Part shown: piece by piece, positions 45,405-53,125 of the stretch
Layout of the letters: each line of letters begins with the position of its first letter
Position numbering within the stretch: the first letter of the stretch is position 1
Source: Pseudomonas sp. M47T1
Lineage (GTDB): Bacteria; Pseudomonadota; Gammaproteobacteria; Pseudomonadales; Pseudomonadaceae
Assembly (NCBI RefSeq): GCF_000263855.1
Contig: NZ_AJWX01000011.1
Span: 62,001 to 126,000, forward strand
Reading direction: 5' to 3'
Length of the DNA: 64,000 nucleotides
Made by a program: the position numbers and the translations under genes
Notes under the pieces: generated by a model
The model's input: the letters and a program-made list of their open reading frames with translations, nothing else
Database searches by the model: none
Told to the model about the DNA's origin: nothing

Positions 45405-45751
45405 GGCAAAAGCTCCATTTCTTATTGATGACATCCGTGATTTTTACAGCGGGCTGAACGCAGCCTAGATGGCTATCTGATGGCGCGCTGAACCACCGGT
45501 CTGGTGATGTGGGATCCTGCACACATCGTTGCAGGTTCCGTGCCCTACCCACGCTCAGCCCACTTTGCTAAAAATCAACGACATGGCACGTGATGCCGCG
45601 AATGCCATCATGCAGAATGCAGACGCTGCCGTTATTCATCTTGCAAATTGCACCCCTGCCCGGCGTTGAAACTTTGCCCGCCCTGCCATGGTCAGCTGAA
45701 ATATCGTGTTGCTAATGCAGACGCCGAGCTTCAGCCCCAGGAAACGTCCCC
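45405..45751. other. Gene-free stretch with an inverted repeat
   Basis: 347 bp. GTGGGATCCTGCA (about 45508-45520) faces TGCAGG...CCCAC (45529-45551), a paired structure with an inner CCTGCA/TGCAGG stem. No gene and no recognised RNA family; promoters of the DUF1652 and LigD-like genes must be here. Confidence 0.35.
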
Positions 45752-47374
45752 ATGGCCAAGTCGTTGAGCGAAGACCGTCGCAGCGCCGCTGCTGACACCC
45801 CCTCAGAGCCACTTCCCCTGCCTTCGAGCCTGGCGCCGCAACGAGCCACCCGAGTCGAGCAGCCGCCTGAAGGCGACTGGCTGTACGAGATCAAACACGA
45901 CGGCTACCGGCTGATGAGCCGCATCAGTGGCGGTGAGGTGCGCCTGTTCAATCGCGAGGGGTTGGACTGGACCGCCGACCTGCCCCGCCAAGCCGCTGCC
46001 ATTGCGGCCCTGAACCTGAGCGACTGCTGGCTGGACGGCAAACTGGTGCAAGCCAACGCCGACGGCGTCGCCGACTACCTGGCACTGCAAGAGGCGTTTG
46101 AGTCGGGCCGCTGCCTGGACCTGCAGTACTATTTGTTTGACCTGCCCTTTCACAACGGCCAGGACCTCAGGGAGCAACCGCTGGAGGCGCGCCGCACGCG
46201 CCTGAAAAAGCTGCTGAGCGGTTCACGCCACCCACTGCTGCGTTACTCCGAAAGCTTTACCGCCAATACGCTGGACGTGCTGGAGGGGGTATGCACGCTG
46301 AACCATGAGGGAGTAATCGGTAAGCGCCGTGGCAGCCACTACCACGACGGTGAACGCAACCTGGACTGGATCAAGCTGGACTGCCTGAGCGAAGACAGCC
46401 CTACCCCGCCGATGACCGAAAGCCAGGCGCGCCACACCGATGACCCGCACCATGACTTCGGCGATGGCCACCGCGAATCGGTAGCTGGCGTTTCCCTCAG
46501 CACCCCCGAGCGCATCGTCGACCGCGCCAGCCAGTTCAGCAAGGTGGAGCTGGCGCGTTTCTACCAGCGGCTCGCCGGCTGGTTGCTGCCACAGCTCAAG
46601 GAACGCCCGGTGGCCCTGATGCGCGCCCCGCAAGGGGTGGAAGGCGACCTGTTTTTGCAACGCCATACCGAACATTTGACACTGCCGCACATCAACCTGC
46701 TGCCGACCGCCCTTGACCCGGGCCACGCCCCGCTGATGCAGATTGACCACTTGCCGGCGCTGATCGAAGCTGTTCAACGCGGCGCGGTGGAGTTTCACGC
46801 CTGGGGTGCCAGCCGCGACCGCCTCGACCTGCCCGACCGTCTGGTGCTGGACCTGGACCCCGACCCGGCGCTGCCGTGGCGCACCGTTCAGGACGCCACC
46901 CTGCAAACGCTGGCGCTGCTCGACGGCCTGGGCCTGCGCGGCTACGTCAAGACCAGCGGTGGCAAGGGCATGCACCTGATCGTGCCCCTGGCGCGGCATG
47001 CCCGCTGGAACCGCGTGCTGGCTTTTGCCAAGGCCATAGCCCACTACCTGATGACACAAATGCCCGAGCGCTTTACCGCCGCCCAGGGCCCGCGGTCCCG
47101 CGCCGGCCGCATTTTCGTCGACTACCTGCGCAATCAGCGTGGTGCCAGTACCGTGGCCGCTTATTCAGTCCGCGCTCGCCCGGGCCTGCCCATTTCCACG
47201 CCCATCAGCCGTGATGAACTTGAAAGCGTCAGCAGCGCGCAGCACTGGCACGTCGGCAACATTCTCCAACGCCTTGAGCAACAAACCACAGACCCCTGGC
47301 ACGGCTACAACTACCGGCAGCGCCTGACGGAACGCATGTGGACCCAACTGGGCGTGGAACCGCCTCACGACTGA
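45752..47374 (+). CDS. LigD-like protein: degenerate ligase domain plus intact polymerase domain
   Basis: 540 residues against about 820 for a full Pseudomonas LigD. The N-terminal half resembles the ATP-dependent ligase nucleotidyltransferase domain: motif I EIKHDGYRLMSR with its lysine, VRLFNREGLDWTADLP, and motif IV EGVIGKRRGSHYHDGERNLDW. But motif III reads LDGKLV, where LDGE is expected, and the OB-fold domain (about 100 residues after KLDC) is missing. The C-terminal half is a LigD polymerase/primase domain with STPERIVDR and the DxD metal site in VLDLDPDPALPWRT. The 3'-phosphoesterase domain is absent too. It may act as a polymerase only. Confidence 0.75.
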   Translation: MAKSLSEDRRSAAADTPSEPLPLPSSLAPQRATRVEQPPEGDWLYEIKHDGYRLMSRISGGEVRLFNREGLDWTADLPRQAAAIAALNLSDCWLDGKLVQANADGVADYLALQEAFESGRCLDLQYYLFDLPFHNGQDLREQPLEARRTRLKKLLSGSRHPLLRYSESFTANTLDVLEGVCTLNHEGVIGKRRGSHYHDGERNLDWIKLDCLSEDSPTPPMTESQARHTDDPHHDFGDGHRESVAGVSLSTPERIVDRASQFSKVELARFYQRLAGWLLPQLKERPVALMRAPQGVEGDLFLQRHTEHLTLPHINLLPTALDPGHAPLMQIDHLPALIEAVQRGAVEFHAWGASRDRLDLPDRLVLDLDPDPALPWRTVQDATLQTLALLDGLGLRGYVKTSGGKGMHLIVPLARHARWNRVLAFAKAIAHYLMTQMPERFTAAQGPRSRAGRIFVDYLRNQRGASTVAAYSVRARPGLPISTPISRDELESVSSAQHWHVGNILQRLEQQTTDPWHGYNYRQRLTERMWTQLGVEPPHD

Positions 47375-47515
47375 ATCAAAGAGCCACGAGAAAGGTGGAT
47401 CCTATTATTGCAACCCATGAAAAGGTGTTTCACTAATTGTTAGCTGGCTCATCATTAGCGCGAAGGCTATCGTTACACCGTCGAGACAGGAAGGCTCGAC
47501 GTTTGCCCTTTGAGT

Positions 47516-47564
47516 GGTCAATGCCCGGAGATCCCCAACCCCGAGGGCACTGGCCTCTTTTTTT
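47516..47564 (+). terminator. Strong terminator, possible 3' end of an sRNA
   Basis: GGTCAATGCCC (47516-47526) pairs with GGGCACTGGCC (47545-47555) with one mismatch; the T-tract at 47558-47564 follows. It is 140 bp after the LigD-like stop, so either it ends that transcript with a long trailer or belongs to a separate small RNA. Confidence 0.7.
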
Positions 47565-47658
47565 GTTTTCACTGTCAGTGCTTAAAGCTGTCCCGTTTGT
47601 GACACACACCTCTAACCGCCTTATCTGCCTCGACGTCGGACCTTCCCCATGTCATGCA

Positions 47659-47861
47659 AACGGCTGGTTGTTTGCAGGCAGTGCTGGCTGGGCACGGACC
47701 TTCGGCAGCCATCTGCGCCAGCAATGGAGCGGCTCGGCAACACCCTCGTTGCACGGACCGCCGAGGTCAGCGTCAACCTCAGCCTGGGCTACAGCCGCAG
47801 CCTTGACGCCAACGATCAACAGGCACTTGGCGGCACAGTGGGCGTGCGCGTCAGTGGGTAA
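47659..47861 (+). pseudogene. Remnant of an outer-membrane beta-barrel (autotransporter C-terminus)
   Basis: Two frames together look like an autotransporter-type barrel end. NGWLFAGSAGWARTFGSH (from 47659) is in frame 1, then VARTAEVSVNLSLGYSRSLD and QQALGGTVGVRVSG* are in frame 3, ending at 47861. Alternating hydrophobic strands, GYS turn and a terminal short strand fit. A frameshift near 47735-47755 separates the parts, and no start, signal or passenger is seen. Call is from pattern only. Confidence 0.4.
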
Positions 47862-47867
47862 GCGGGC

Positions 47868-48491
47868 TCAGCGGCGAGCGGCCAGCAGCCCGACCCCGGC
47901 GCAACCGAGCAGCAGCGCGCTGCCGCGATTAAACATCCGACGCGGCCGCGGCTGGTTGAACCAGCGTTGCAGGTGGCTGCCCAACCAGGCATAGATGGCA
48001 ATGGCCAGCCACTCGAGCATGAGGAACATCACACCCAGCCACAGGAACTGCTGGCCTACCGACGTGGGCCCGTCGACGTTGACGAATTGCGGCAGGAAGG
48101 CAGTAAATATCAAAATTGCCTTCGGATTGCCGGCTGCAACCAAAAACTCCTGCCCCGCCAACCTGAACAAGCCTCCATTGCCCGGCCCAGCGGGTGCCTG
48201 ACCGTCCACGGGCGCGCGCCACAACTGCACGCCAAGGTAAAACAGGTACAGCGCGCCCACTACCTTGATGATCAGAAACAATTCCGCCGACGCATGCAGC
48301 ACCACCGCCAGCCCCATGGCCGCCAGGGCAATCATGCCGGCGAACGCCAGCAGCCTGCCGCCCCCTGCAAGGCAAGACGTGCCAAAGCCATAACGGCTGG
48401 CATTGTTCAGTGACAGCAGGTTATTGGGGCCGGGCGCCATGTTCAAGGCAAAACAGGCAGGCACGAACAGCAGAAGGGTCGCAAGGTTCAT
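47868..48491 (-). CDS. LysE/RhtB-family amino-acid exporter
   Basis: 207 residues, six predicted membrane segments. FVPACFALNMAPGPNNLLSLNNASRYG at the start is the family hallmark; NPKAILIFTAFLPQFV is conserved in the middle. Exports an unidentified amino acid or derivative. The ATG at 48491 is chosen because GGAG lies 8 bases upstream; the ATG at 48497 has the same frame but poor spacing. Confidence 0.9.
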   Translation of the reverse strand: MNLATLLLFVPACFALNMAPGPNNLLSLNNASRYGFGTSCLAGGGRLLAFAGMIALAAMGLAVVLHASAELFLIIKVVGALYLFYLGVQLWRAPVDGQAPAGPGNGGLFRLAGQEFLVAAGNPKAILIFTAFLPQFVNVDGPTSVGQQFLWLGVMFLMLEWLAIAIYAWLGSHLQRWFNQPRPRRMFNRGSALLLGCAGVGLLAARR

Positions 48492-48546
48492 GCGCATGGC
48501 TCCAGGCAGGTTGGCCTGGCAGGTTAGCATCGGGCGGGCGCGCGGT

Positions 48547-48726
48547 TCAACGAGGGTCGTCAGGGCTCATATCGTCATCACCGGTCTCGGTGCGGACCTT
48601 GTCGGGGTCCAACTCCGGGTCTTCGTCCAGCGGGGTGGGCGGCAGGTTTTCATCGCCAGGTCGCGCATCAGGCACCGGGTCGGGGGCCAAGGGATTTTTG
48701 GAGCGGTCGAGGGGATCGGAGGTCAT
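48547..48726 (-). CDS. Small acidic Asp/Pro-rich protein
   Basis: 59 residues: starts MTSDPLDRSKNPLAPDP and ends DDDMSPDDPR. Ribosome site AAAGG, 7 bases before the ATG. Very rich in Asp, Pro and Glu; likely disordered and soluble. No family recognised. It lies upstream of the LysE gene on the same strand (55 bp). Confidence 0.65.
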   Translation of the reverse strand: MTSDPLDRSKNPLAPDPVPDARPGDENLPPTPLDEDPELDPDKVRTETGDDDMSPDDPR

Positions 48727-48906
48727 GGCGCACCTTTGGCTTGGTCAGTGACAGGTTTCATTTTGATCGCTACCGCCCCAAGGAGTTGCGTCGCTGCTAC
48801 CGTCAGGCTGCGCGCATATCCGAATGAATCCCTGCGCTGCGGTCCGGTCGGACTTTATAAGGACGCCGCGCAATCCCTGCGCGCCCGCACGCCGCCTGAG
48901 GTATTC

Positions 48907-49155
48907 ATGAGCAACAAACCACTGGAAAAAGAAGTACTCACCCGCCTGCTGCACGCCCATCCCCAAGGCCTGGGCAAGGAAGTGCTGGACAATTTCACCG
49001 GTGAAAAAGCCGTGGCCGGAATGCTCAAGCACCTGCAGGACGAAGGCTACATCCACCATGGCACGGTCAGCATCAACGACCACCTGCCTGCGGTGACGTA
49101 CCCGGTCAAACTGACCGCCAAAGGTGTCGAGGCGGCGAAGGCGCTCGACGACTAA
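48907..49155 (+). CDS. Small hypothetical protein, winged-helix-like
   Basis: 82 residues: KEVLTRLLHAHPQGLGKEVLDNFTGEK, AGMLKHLQDEGYIHHGTVSI, YPVKLTAKGVEAAKALDD. The helix-strand pattern with a C-terminal LTAKGVEAAK resembles a winged helix (as in PadR/MarR small relatives). TGAGG upstream of the ATG. Function unknown. Confidence 0.7.
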   Translation: MSNKPLEKEVLTRLLHAHPQGLGKEVLDNFTGEKAVAGMLKHLQDEGYIHHGTVSINDHLPAVTYPVKLTAKGVEAAKALDD

Positions 49156-49159
49156 CGGT

Positions 49160-49363
49160 TCAACTGCAGAAATGCACCGCCAACAGCATCAGCGTCAGGG
49201 CCAGCAGCATCTCACCGCAGATCTGCGCGCCCTGGCCCGTAGGCGCACACGGTATGGGCTGAGTATCGCGTTGGCGGACCTGCCAACGCCGTGCTTCCCC
49301 CGCCGTCCAGGCCAATACCCCTGCCGCACCAGACGCCACGGCCACCGTCAATAACATTGCCAT
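49160..49363 (-). CDS. Small membrane protein, hypothetical
   Basis: 67 residues from the ATG at 49363 (GGATGGA upstream): an N-terminal hydrophobic segment MAMLLTVAVASGAAGVLAW, a basic middle with two cysteines (CAPTGQGAQIC), and a C-terminal segment MLLALTLMLLAVHFCS. Probably two membrane passes. It converges on the 48907 gene with 4 bp between stops. No family recognised. Confidence 0.5.
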   Translation of the reverse strand: MAMLLTVAVASGAAGVLAWTAGEARRWQVRQRDTQPIPCAPTGQGAQICGEMLLALTLMLLAVHFCS

Positions 49364-49456
49364 TCCATCCGCCCCCACGGCTGCGCAAAAAAACTTAGGG
49401 CGGCCACAACGGCTTTCGTTCCCTGCCGTTCGGCACTTTTTTGCAGCCATTCGCCG

Positions 49457-49753
49457 TCACCCTTCGCGGCACCACCAGGACTGCGCGTAGAGCTTGCCGC
49501 CCACGTCCTCGATGCCGCTAAGCACAAAGCCGTTGGTGGACATCCAGGACAGGCTCACGTCCATCAGCGCCGGTAACACCTCGGGGCCCAGCGGGTCGGC
49601 CGGCCGAATCCGCGCCACATGCGCCAGGCGGCCCAGGCAGGCCATCACCTGGCTGGTAACCTCGACATCGCCCTTGAACGGCGGCGTGCGACGCACTTCA
49701 TCGCCGGGCAAGGGGGCGCCTTCGCGACGGCGGGGGGTGATCAGCATGTGCAT
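49457..49753 (-). CDS. SOS-box-controlled small protein, paralogue A
   Basis: 98 residues. The second in-frame ATG (49753) is chosen because it aligns with the start of the paralogue at 53422. Shared features: N-terminal M-[HY]-[MV]-L-[IV]-T-x-R-R, a central KGD[VI]EV, and a C-terminal block with WMSTNGFVLSG, YAQSWWCRE. Two Trp and one Cys at the C-terminus are invariant. A LexA-box (49770-49785) lies 16 bp upstream. Function unknown; DNA damage response inferred. Confidence 0.7.
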   Translation of the reverse strand: MHMLITPRRREGAPLPGDEVRRTPPFKGDVEVTSQVMACLGRLAHVARIRPADPLGPEVLPALMDVSLSWMSTNGFVLSGIEDVGGKLYAQSWWCREG

Positions 49754-49769
49754 GGTCATACTCGAAATA

Positions 49770-49785
49770 CTGTGTTTATATACAG
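49770..49785. promoter_or_regulatory. LexA (SOS) box between divergent genes
   Basis: CTGTGTTTATATACAG fits CTG-N10-CAG. The flank CTCGAAATACTGT is identical to that of the second box at 53661. It lies 16 bp from the minus gene at 49753 and 60 bp from the HMCES/YedK ATG at 49846, so both may be LexA-regulated. Confidence 0.85.
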
Positions 49786-49845
49786 CATTCTAGCTGCGAA
49801 CTTTCCTACCCTGCTACGCTTTCCCTACCAACGGAGGATTTGCCG

Positions 49846-50547
49846 ATGTGCGGACGCTTCTCACAGGCGGCACGAATGGATCAGTACCTGCTGGAACTGG
49901 ACTTCATCACCCGCGCCCTGCCCGGTTCGCCGCCGCAGACAGCGCGCTACAACGTCGCCCCCACCACCCGCGTACCGGTGCTGCGCCAGGATGAGCAGGG
50001 CCTGCGCATCGACGCCATCCGCTGGGGCTGGGCCCCCAGCTGGGCCATGGACAAGCGCCCAGCGCCCATCAACGCCCGGGTGGAAACCGTGGCCACCAGC
50101 CGTTTCTTCAAAGGCATCTGGCCCTCAGGGCGCGTGCTGGTGCCGGCAGACGGCTGGTATGAATGGGTCAAGGATGCCCAGCAGCCCAAACTGAAGCAGC
50201 CCTGGTTCATACGGCTAAACACTGGCGCGCCGCTGTTCTTTGCAGCCTTGGCCCAGGTATCGCAGGCCAACGACGGCTTCGTGATCGTCACCGACGCCAG
50301 CGACCAGGGCATGCTCGAGATCCACGATCGCCGCCCGGTGGTGTTGGCCCCCGACGCTGCCCGCGCCTGGCTCGATCCACACCTGGAGGCCGCCCAGGCT
50401 GAAGCCATGGCCCGCCACGAAAGCCGTCCGGTAACGGACTTCCAGTGGTACCGCGTGGGCCGCGAAGTGGGCAATGTACGCAACGAGGGCGCCGGCCTGA
50501 TCATGCCGTTGAGCACACCCGACTCGGCAGAGGGCCCTTTAGTGTGA
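49846..50547 (+). CDS. SOS-response-associated peptidase (HMCES/YedK)
   Basis: A 233-residue protein that covalently shields abasic sites in single-stranded DNA. Cys2 (MCGRFSQAA) is the crosslinking residue, so the ATG at 49846 must be the start; it has GGAGG 8 bases upstream. Conserved NVAPTTRVPV, RWGWAPSWA, INARVETVA, VPADGWYEW (Glu) and IHDRRPVVL (His). The LexA box 60 bp upstream fits its name. Confidence 0.95.
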   Translation: MCGRFSQAARMDQYLLELDFITRALPGSPPQTARYNVAPTTRVPVLRQDEQGLRIDAIRWGWAPSWAMDKRPAPINARVETVATSRFFKGIWPSGRVLVPADGWYEWVKDAQQPKLKQPWFIRLNTGAPLFFAALAQVSQANDGFVIVTDASDQGMLEIHDRRPVVLAPDAARAWLDPHLEAAQAEAMARHESRPVTDFQWYRVGREVGNVRNEGAGLIMPLSTPDSAEGPLV

Positions 50548-50568
50548 GAAAATTGATCGGATTTTCAA

Positions 50569-50922
50569 ATGCTTGGAGAAAACGGTTTGGTTACACACTA
50601 CTCATCGAACGGCAGCGATATCGCTTGCGGTCGCAACACCCCCAACGTCGTCAGCTGCACGAACCCTGAGGACGTTTCCTGCAAATCCTGCCTAAAGTCC
50701 CTGGGCAAGGCCGATGCAGGTGCACCTGCTGCCCAGAAGAACACTACCCCTTCGCTGGCGCAAATCCGCAAACAGCGGATGCAGGCCCAAGCCGTTGCCA
50801 AGGCCGCACCGGCCGCGCAGGCCGGGTTCTGCTTCCAGGCCAACTGGCGTGAGCGCCTGACCGGCCTGCCGAACCGCTGCCGCCTGCCGCGTGGCGCCTC
50901 GGGCGTTCAGCAGTTCGTCTGA
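50569..50922 (+). CDS. Hypothetical protein with N-terminal Cys cluster
   Basis: 117 residues: THYSSNGSDIACGRNTPNVV, then CTNPEDVSCKSCLKSL: four cysteines with one C-x2-C, which could bind zinc. An Ala/Gln-rich low-complexity middle (AQIRKQRMQAQAVAKAAPAAQ) follows. No clear ribosome site; 21 bp after the HMCES stop. Family not recognised; similar proteins are probably widespread in Pseudomonas. Confidence 0.6.
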   Translation: MLGENGLVTHYSSNGSDIACGRNTPNVVSCTNPEDVSCKSCLKSLGKADAGAPAAQKNTTPSLAQIRKQRMQAQAVAKAAPAAQAGFCFQANWRERLTGLPNRCRLPRGASGVQQFV

Positions 50923-51405
50923 CGGCTGCGCGGGTTGTCGCTGCCACCAGGCGGCGGCGACCGTTTTGCAGGCGATCTGGCGCTGCACGAGCGGCGCAGC
51001 TATGAGACAATACCCTCAATATCCGGTTTGACCCCCGCATACACCTCCCCCGCAGCTCGACCTCACGGCCCGATGCTGCTGTCGACGTTTGCGCCCCAAG
51101 TTATTGATAGGTAAGCCCTTTGATCTCCACAGCTAACATCACCATGCAGTCCTAAATGGGCGGTGGTGTTCGCTGATGATCAGTATTTCCGGGGCCTAAA
51201 TGCTCATCAGCGATCAAATACGATCGACCAAAAGCACCGATTGGTATCAAAAACGGTATCACCTCGCGATTGACGGGCTCATGCCGATCCTGCATATCAG
51301 CACCTATTTCCCCGCTTCAAACATTTCCTTACGGCGTCCTGCCGACTGTAAAAACACCTCCACGAAAAGCAGTGCTACCCTCCGATTTACACCGGAGGGA
51401 ATTCG
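50923..51405. other. Gene-poor stretch marking the change to accessory DNA
   Basis: 483 bp. A REP-like GCTGCCACCAGGCGGCGG lies near 50941. An open frame at 51200-51409 has no ribosome site or coding features. No integrase, attachment repeat or tRNA was found here. This stretch also contains the promoter region of the 51406 gene. Confidence 0.4.
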
Positions 51406-51615
51406 ATGACCGCAATTGAGATGCTGCAGAAACTGATGGTCGCTCAGGTCAAATCCAACCTGGCGCTTGGGGCTGCTATCGAAGAACTGGCGATCTGGGC
51501 CGAGCAGAATGGCGGCGGCGATGCAGCAGCCAAGGCCCGCGACGCACTTGATGGCCTGGATGCGGCTACTGAAGTAATCGGCTACGCGCTTGAAGAGATC
51601 GCCAAGGAGGGCTGA
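51406..51615 (+). CDS. Small alpha-helical hypothetical protein
   Basis: 69 residues with strong ribosome site CCGGAGGGAATTCG. MTAIEMLQKLMVAQVKSNLALGAAIEELAIWAEQNGGG, then a second helix AKARDALDGLDAATEVIGYALEEIAKEG: a helical hairpin. No family recognised; looks like small phage or island proteins. Confidence 0.7.
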   Translation: MTAIEMLQKLMVAQVKSNLALGAAIEELAIWAEQNGGGDAAAKARDALDGLDAATEVIGYALEEIAKEG

Positions 51616-51732
51616 AGTGCGGACTAGACGGTGTACTTCATATGCGCTAAATGGGGCGGCTAAGGGGGGAAATCCTTGCTTGAGCGTCATCGTCCCGCTA
51701 GACAAACGGTAGTGGCAGTCGCCAGAAAATCC

Positions 51733-51761
51733 TTGATCCATAATGCCACCATAACCATACT
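51733..51761 (+). promoter_or_regulatory. Possible sigma-70 promoter for the Ntn-hydrolase gene
   Basis: TTGATC (51733-51738), 17-bp spacer, CATACT (51756-51761). Each hexamer has 4 of 6 consensus bases; 29 bp upstream of the GTG. Confidence 0.3.
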
Positions 51762-51790
51762 CCCGCGACTTACCGCAAGGAGCGAAATTG

Positions 51791-52813
51791 GTGACGATTA
51801 ATATTGCGATAGCGACGCGAGATGTGATCATTCTCGGCTGCGATAGCCTCTCGAGCGTCGTTGAGACAGCTGCATTCCCTCTCAGAAACGGAATAGGTTT
51901 CGCTAGGGATGCCGATGGAAATGAGCTTTTGGACTCAGAGGGACGTCGACTCGTCCCGGTCGAAGACCTCCGCAGCGTGGTTACCAACGTTTACGGTGGC
52001 GTGAACAAAATGTTCCCCTTGTTTGAACATCAAGGTTTTGCGGTAGCGGCCGTTACAGCAGGTAAGGCCACCCTGAGCGGTCTGACGATTGCGGAGATTG
52101 GTAAGCGGTTCTGCGAACACAACGGGACTGCGGGTACCATTTTTGAGTCGACAGAGCAGGTTGCTCAGTCATTTTATGCCCACGTACGTTCTGCTTGGGA
52201 GACGGAAGTCGATTTCCAAGGTACCGACCCAAGCTTGCGTAATCTGCTCCCCCCACTACAGTTCATCGTAGCGGGCAACTGCTCACATGACGCTTATGGT
52301 CGAGTCTTCAAGATCGATATTCCAGCAGAGGCAGTCACCGATGTATTTCCTGTCGGCGACCACTGCGGTGCTACTTGGGCTGGGCAGGCAGATTTTGTGG
52401 AACGAATTTTGCTCGGAGTCGATCACGGCGTCAAAAACTCGGTGCAAAGCCAATTTGAGCAGTCTGTTCAAGAGGCACGCAACAAAGCACTGGTGACGAT
52501 GGTTGAATCTTTGACAGCAAGCGGGGTCCAGATACCCGAGGGTCTGGCGGTAGATTTCATGGACACGCCTAGGGCACCGCTTTGGGATGGCGCACAAACA
52601 GACGTCCAATTCCAAGACCTCTCTACGCAGTACGCAATCGATTTCGTAGAGCTGCTCGTAAATACACAATCTGGAATGCAGCGCTTCGGCCGTGGCATTC
52701 CTACAGTTGGCGGTAGAACCCATATTGGGGTGCTGCGCCGCGGTGAGGGCTTCAAGATGCTTAATGAGCCTGAGCTCACTCACAACCACACAGGGTACGC
52801 ACATGATCTATGA
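51791..52813 (+). CDS. Proteasome-like Ntn-hydrolase candidate
   Basis: 340 residues if started at GTG (51791), which has AAGGAG eight bases upstream; the TTG one codon earlier is only 5 bases away. The GTG start gives M-T-I-N-I: initiator-Met removal would expose Thr1. Counting from it, TINIAIATRDVIILGCDS puts Asp at position 17, as in proteasome beta subunits/HslV. KMFPLFEHQGFAVAAVTAGK follows an approx. 40-residue insert and matches the K-I-x-x-I ... G segment around catalytic Lys33 (here Lys72). Later GDHCGATWAGQADF. Longer than HslV (about 180 residues) because of extra C-terminal sequence. It overlaps the next gene by 11 bp. Peptidase function is inferred from these motifs only. Confidence 0.55.
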   Translation: MTINIAIATRDVIILGCDSLSSVVETAAFPLRNGIGFARDADGNELLDSEGRRLVPVEDLRSVVTNVYGGVNKMFPLFEHQGFAVAAVTAGKATLSGLTIAEIGKRFCEHNGTAGTIFESTEQVAQSFYAHVRSAWETEVDFQGTDPSLRNLLPPLQFIVAGNCSHDAYGRVFKIDIPAEAVTDVFPVGDHCGATWAGQADFVERILLGVDHGVKNSVQSQFEQSVQEARNKALVTMVESLTASGVQIPEGLAVDFMDTPRAPLWDGAQTDVQFQDLSTQYAIDFVELLVNTQSGMQRFGRGIPTVGGRTHIGVLRRGEGFKMLNEPELTHNHTGYAHDL

Positions 52814-53006
52814 CAATCTGATGAACGTCGGCAGCCTTCCAAGTCATGCAGGAGCACCTACCGCCCCGCAGGATCACGAGCGAAGCGGAAAGATCATGTC
52901 TCAATCCTCCTCTCGACGGGAGGACCGCCCGGTGGCTGCAGAGCGAGTGGTGGCTAGAGCTGTCATTCGAAATGGTGAAGTTACACTGCAGGCATCTTTA
53001 GCCTAA
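52803..53006 (+). CDS. Small protein coupled to the Ntn-hydrolase-like gene
   Basis: 67 residues, ATG at 52803 inside the end of the preceding gene (11-bp overlap), so translation is coupled. Low-complexity, polar (SSSRREDRPVAAERVV), ending ARAVIRNGEVTLQASLA, which could be a beta-strand. No family recognised. May be a partner or substrate of the upstream protein. Followed by a strong terminator. Confidence 0.6.
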   Translation: MIYDNLMNVGSLPSHAGAPTAPQDHERSGKIMSQSSSRREDRPVAAERVVARAVIRNGEVTLQASLA

Positions 53007-53018
53007 TCAGTGAAGAAA

Positions 53019-53045
53019 AAGCCCGGCACCTGCCGGGCTTTTTCT
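53019..53045 (+). terminator. Rho-independent terminator after the two-gene operon
   Basis: AGCCCGGCA / TGCCGGGCT stem (53020-53039) with a 2-nt gap, preceded by AAAA and followed by TTTTTCTTTT. Confidence 0.93.
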
Positions 53046-53125
53046 TTTCTAGCATTCCCCCATCCGTGTCGACACCATGCCCCCCCTTACGTCCGTTCGC
53101 GACCAAACAACGTTTCGGAAAGAGA

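Noticed and set aside
51200..51409. 69-codon open frame before the 51406 gene
   Set aside because: No ribosome site, irregular composition, overlaps the good ribosome site of the next gene.
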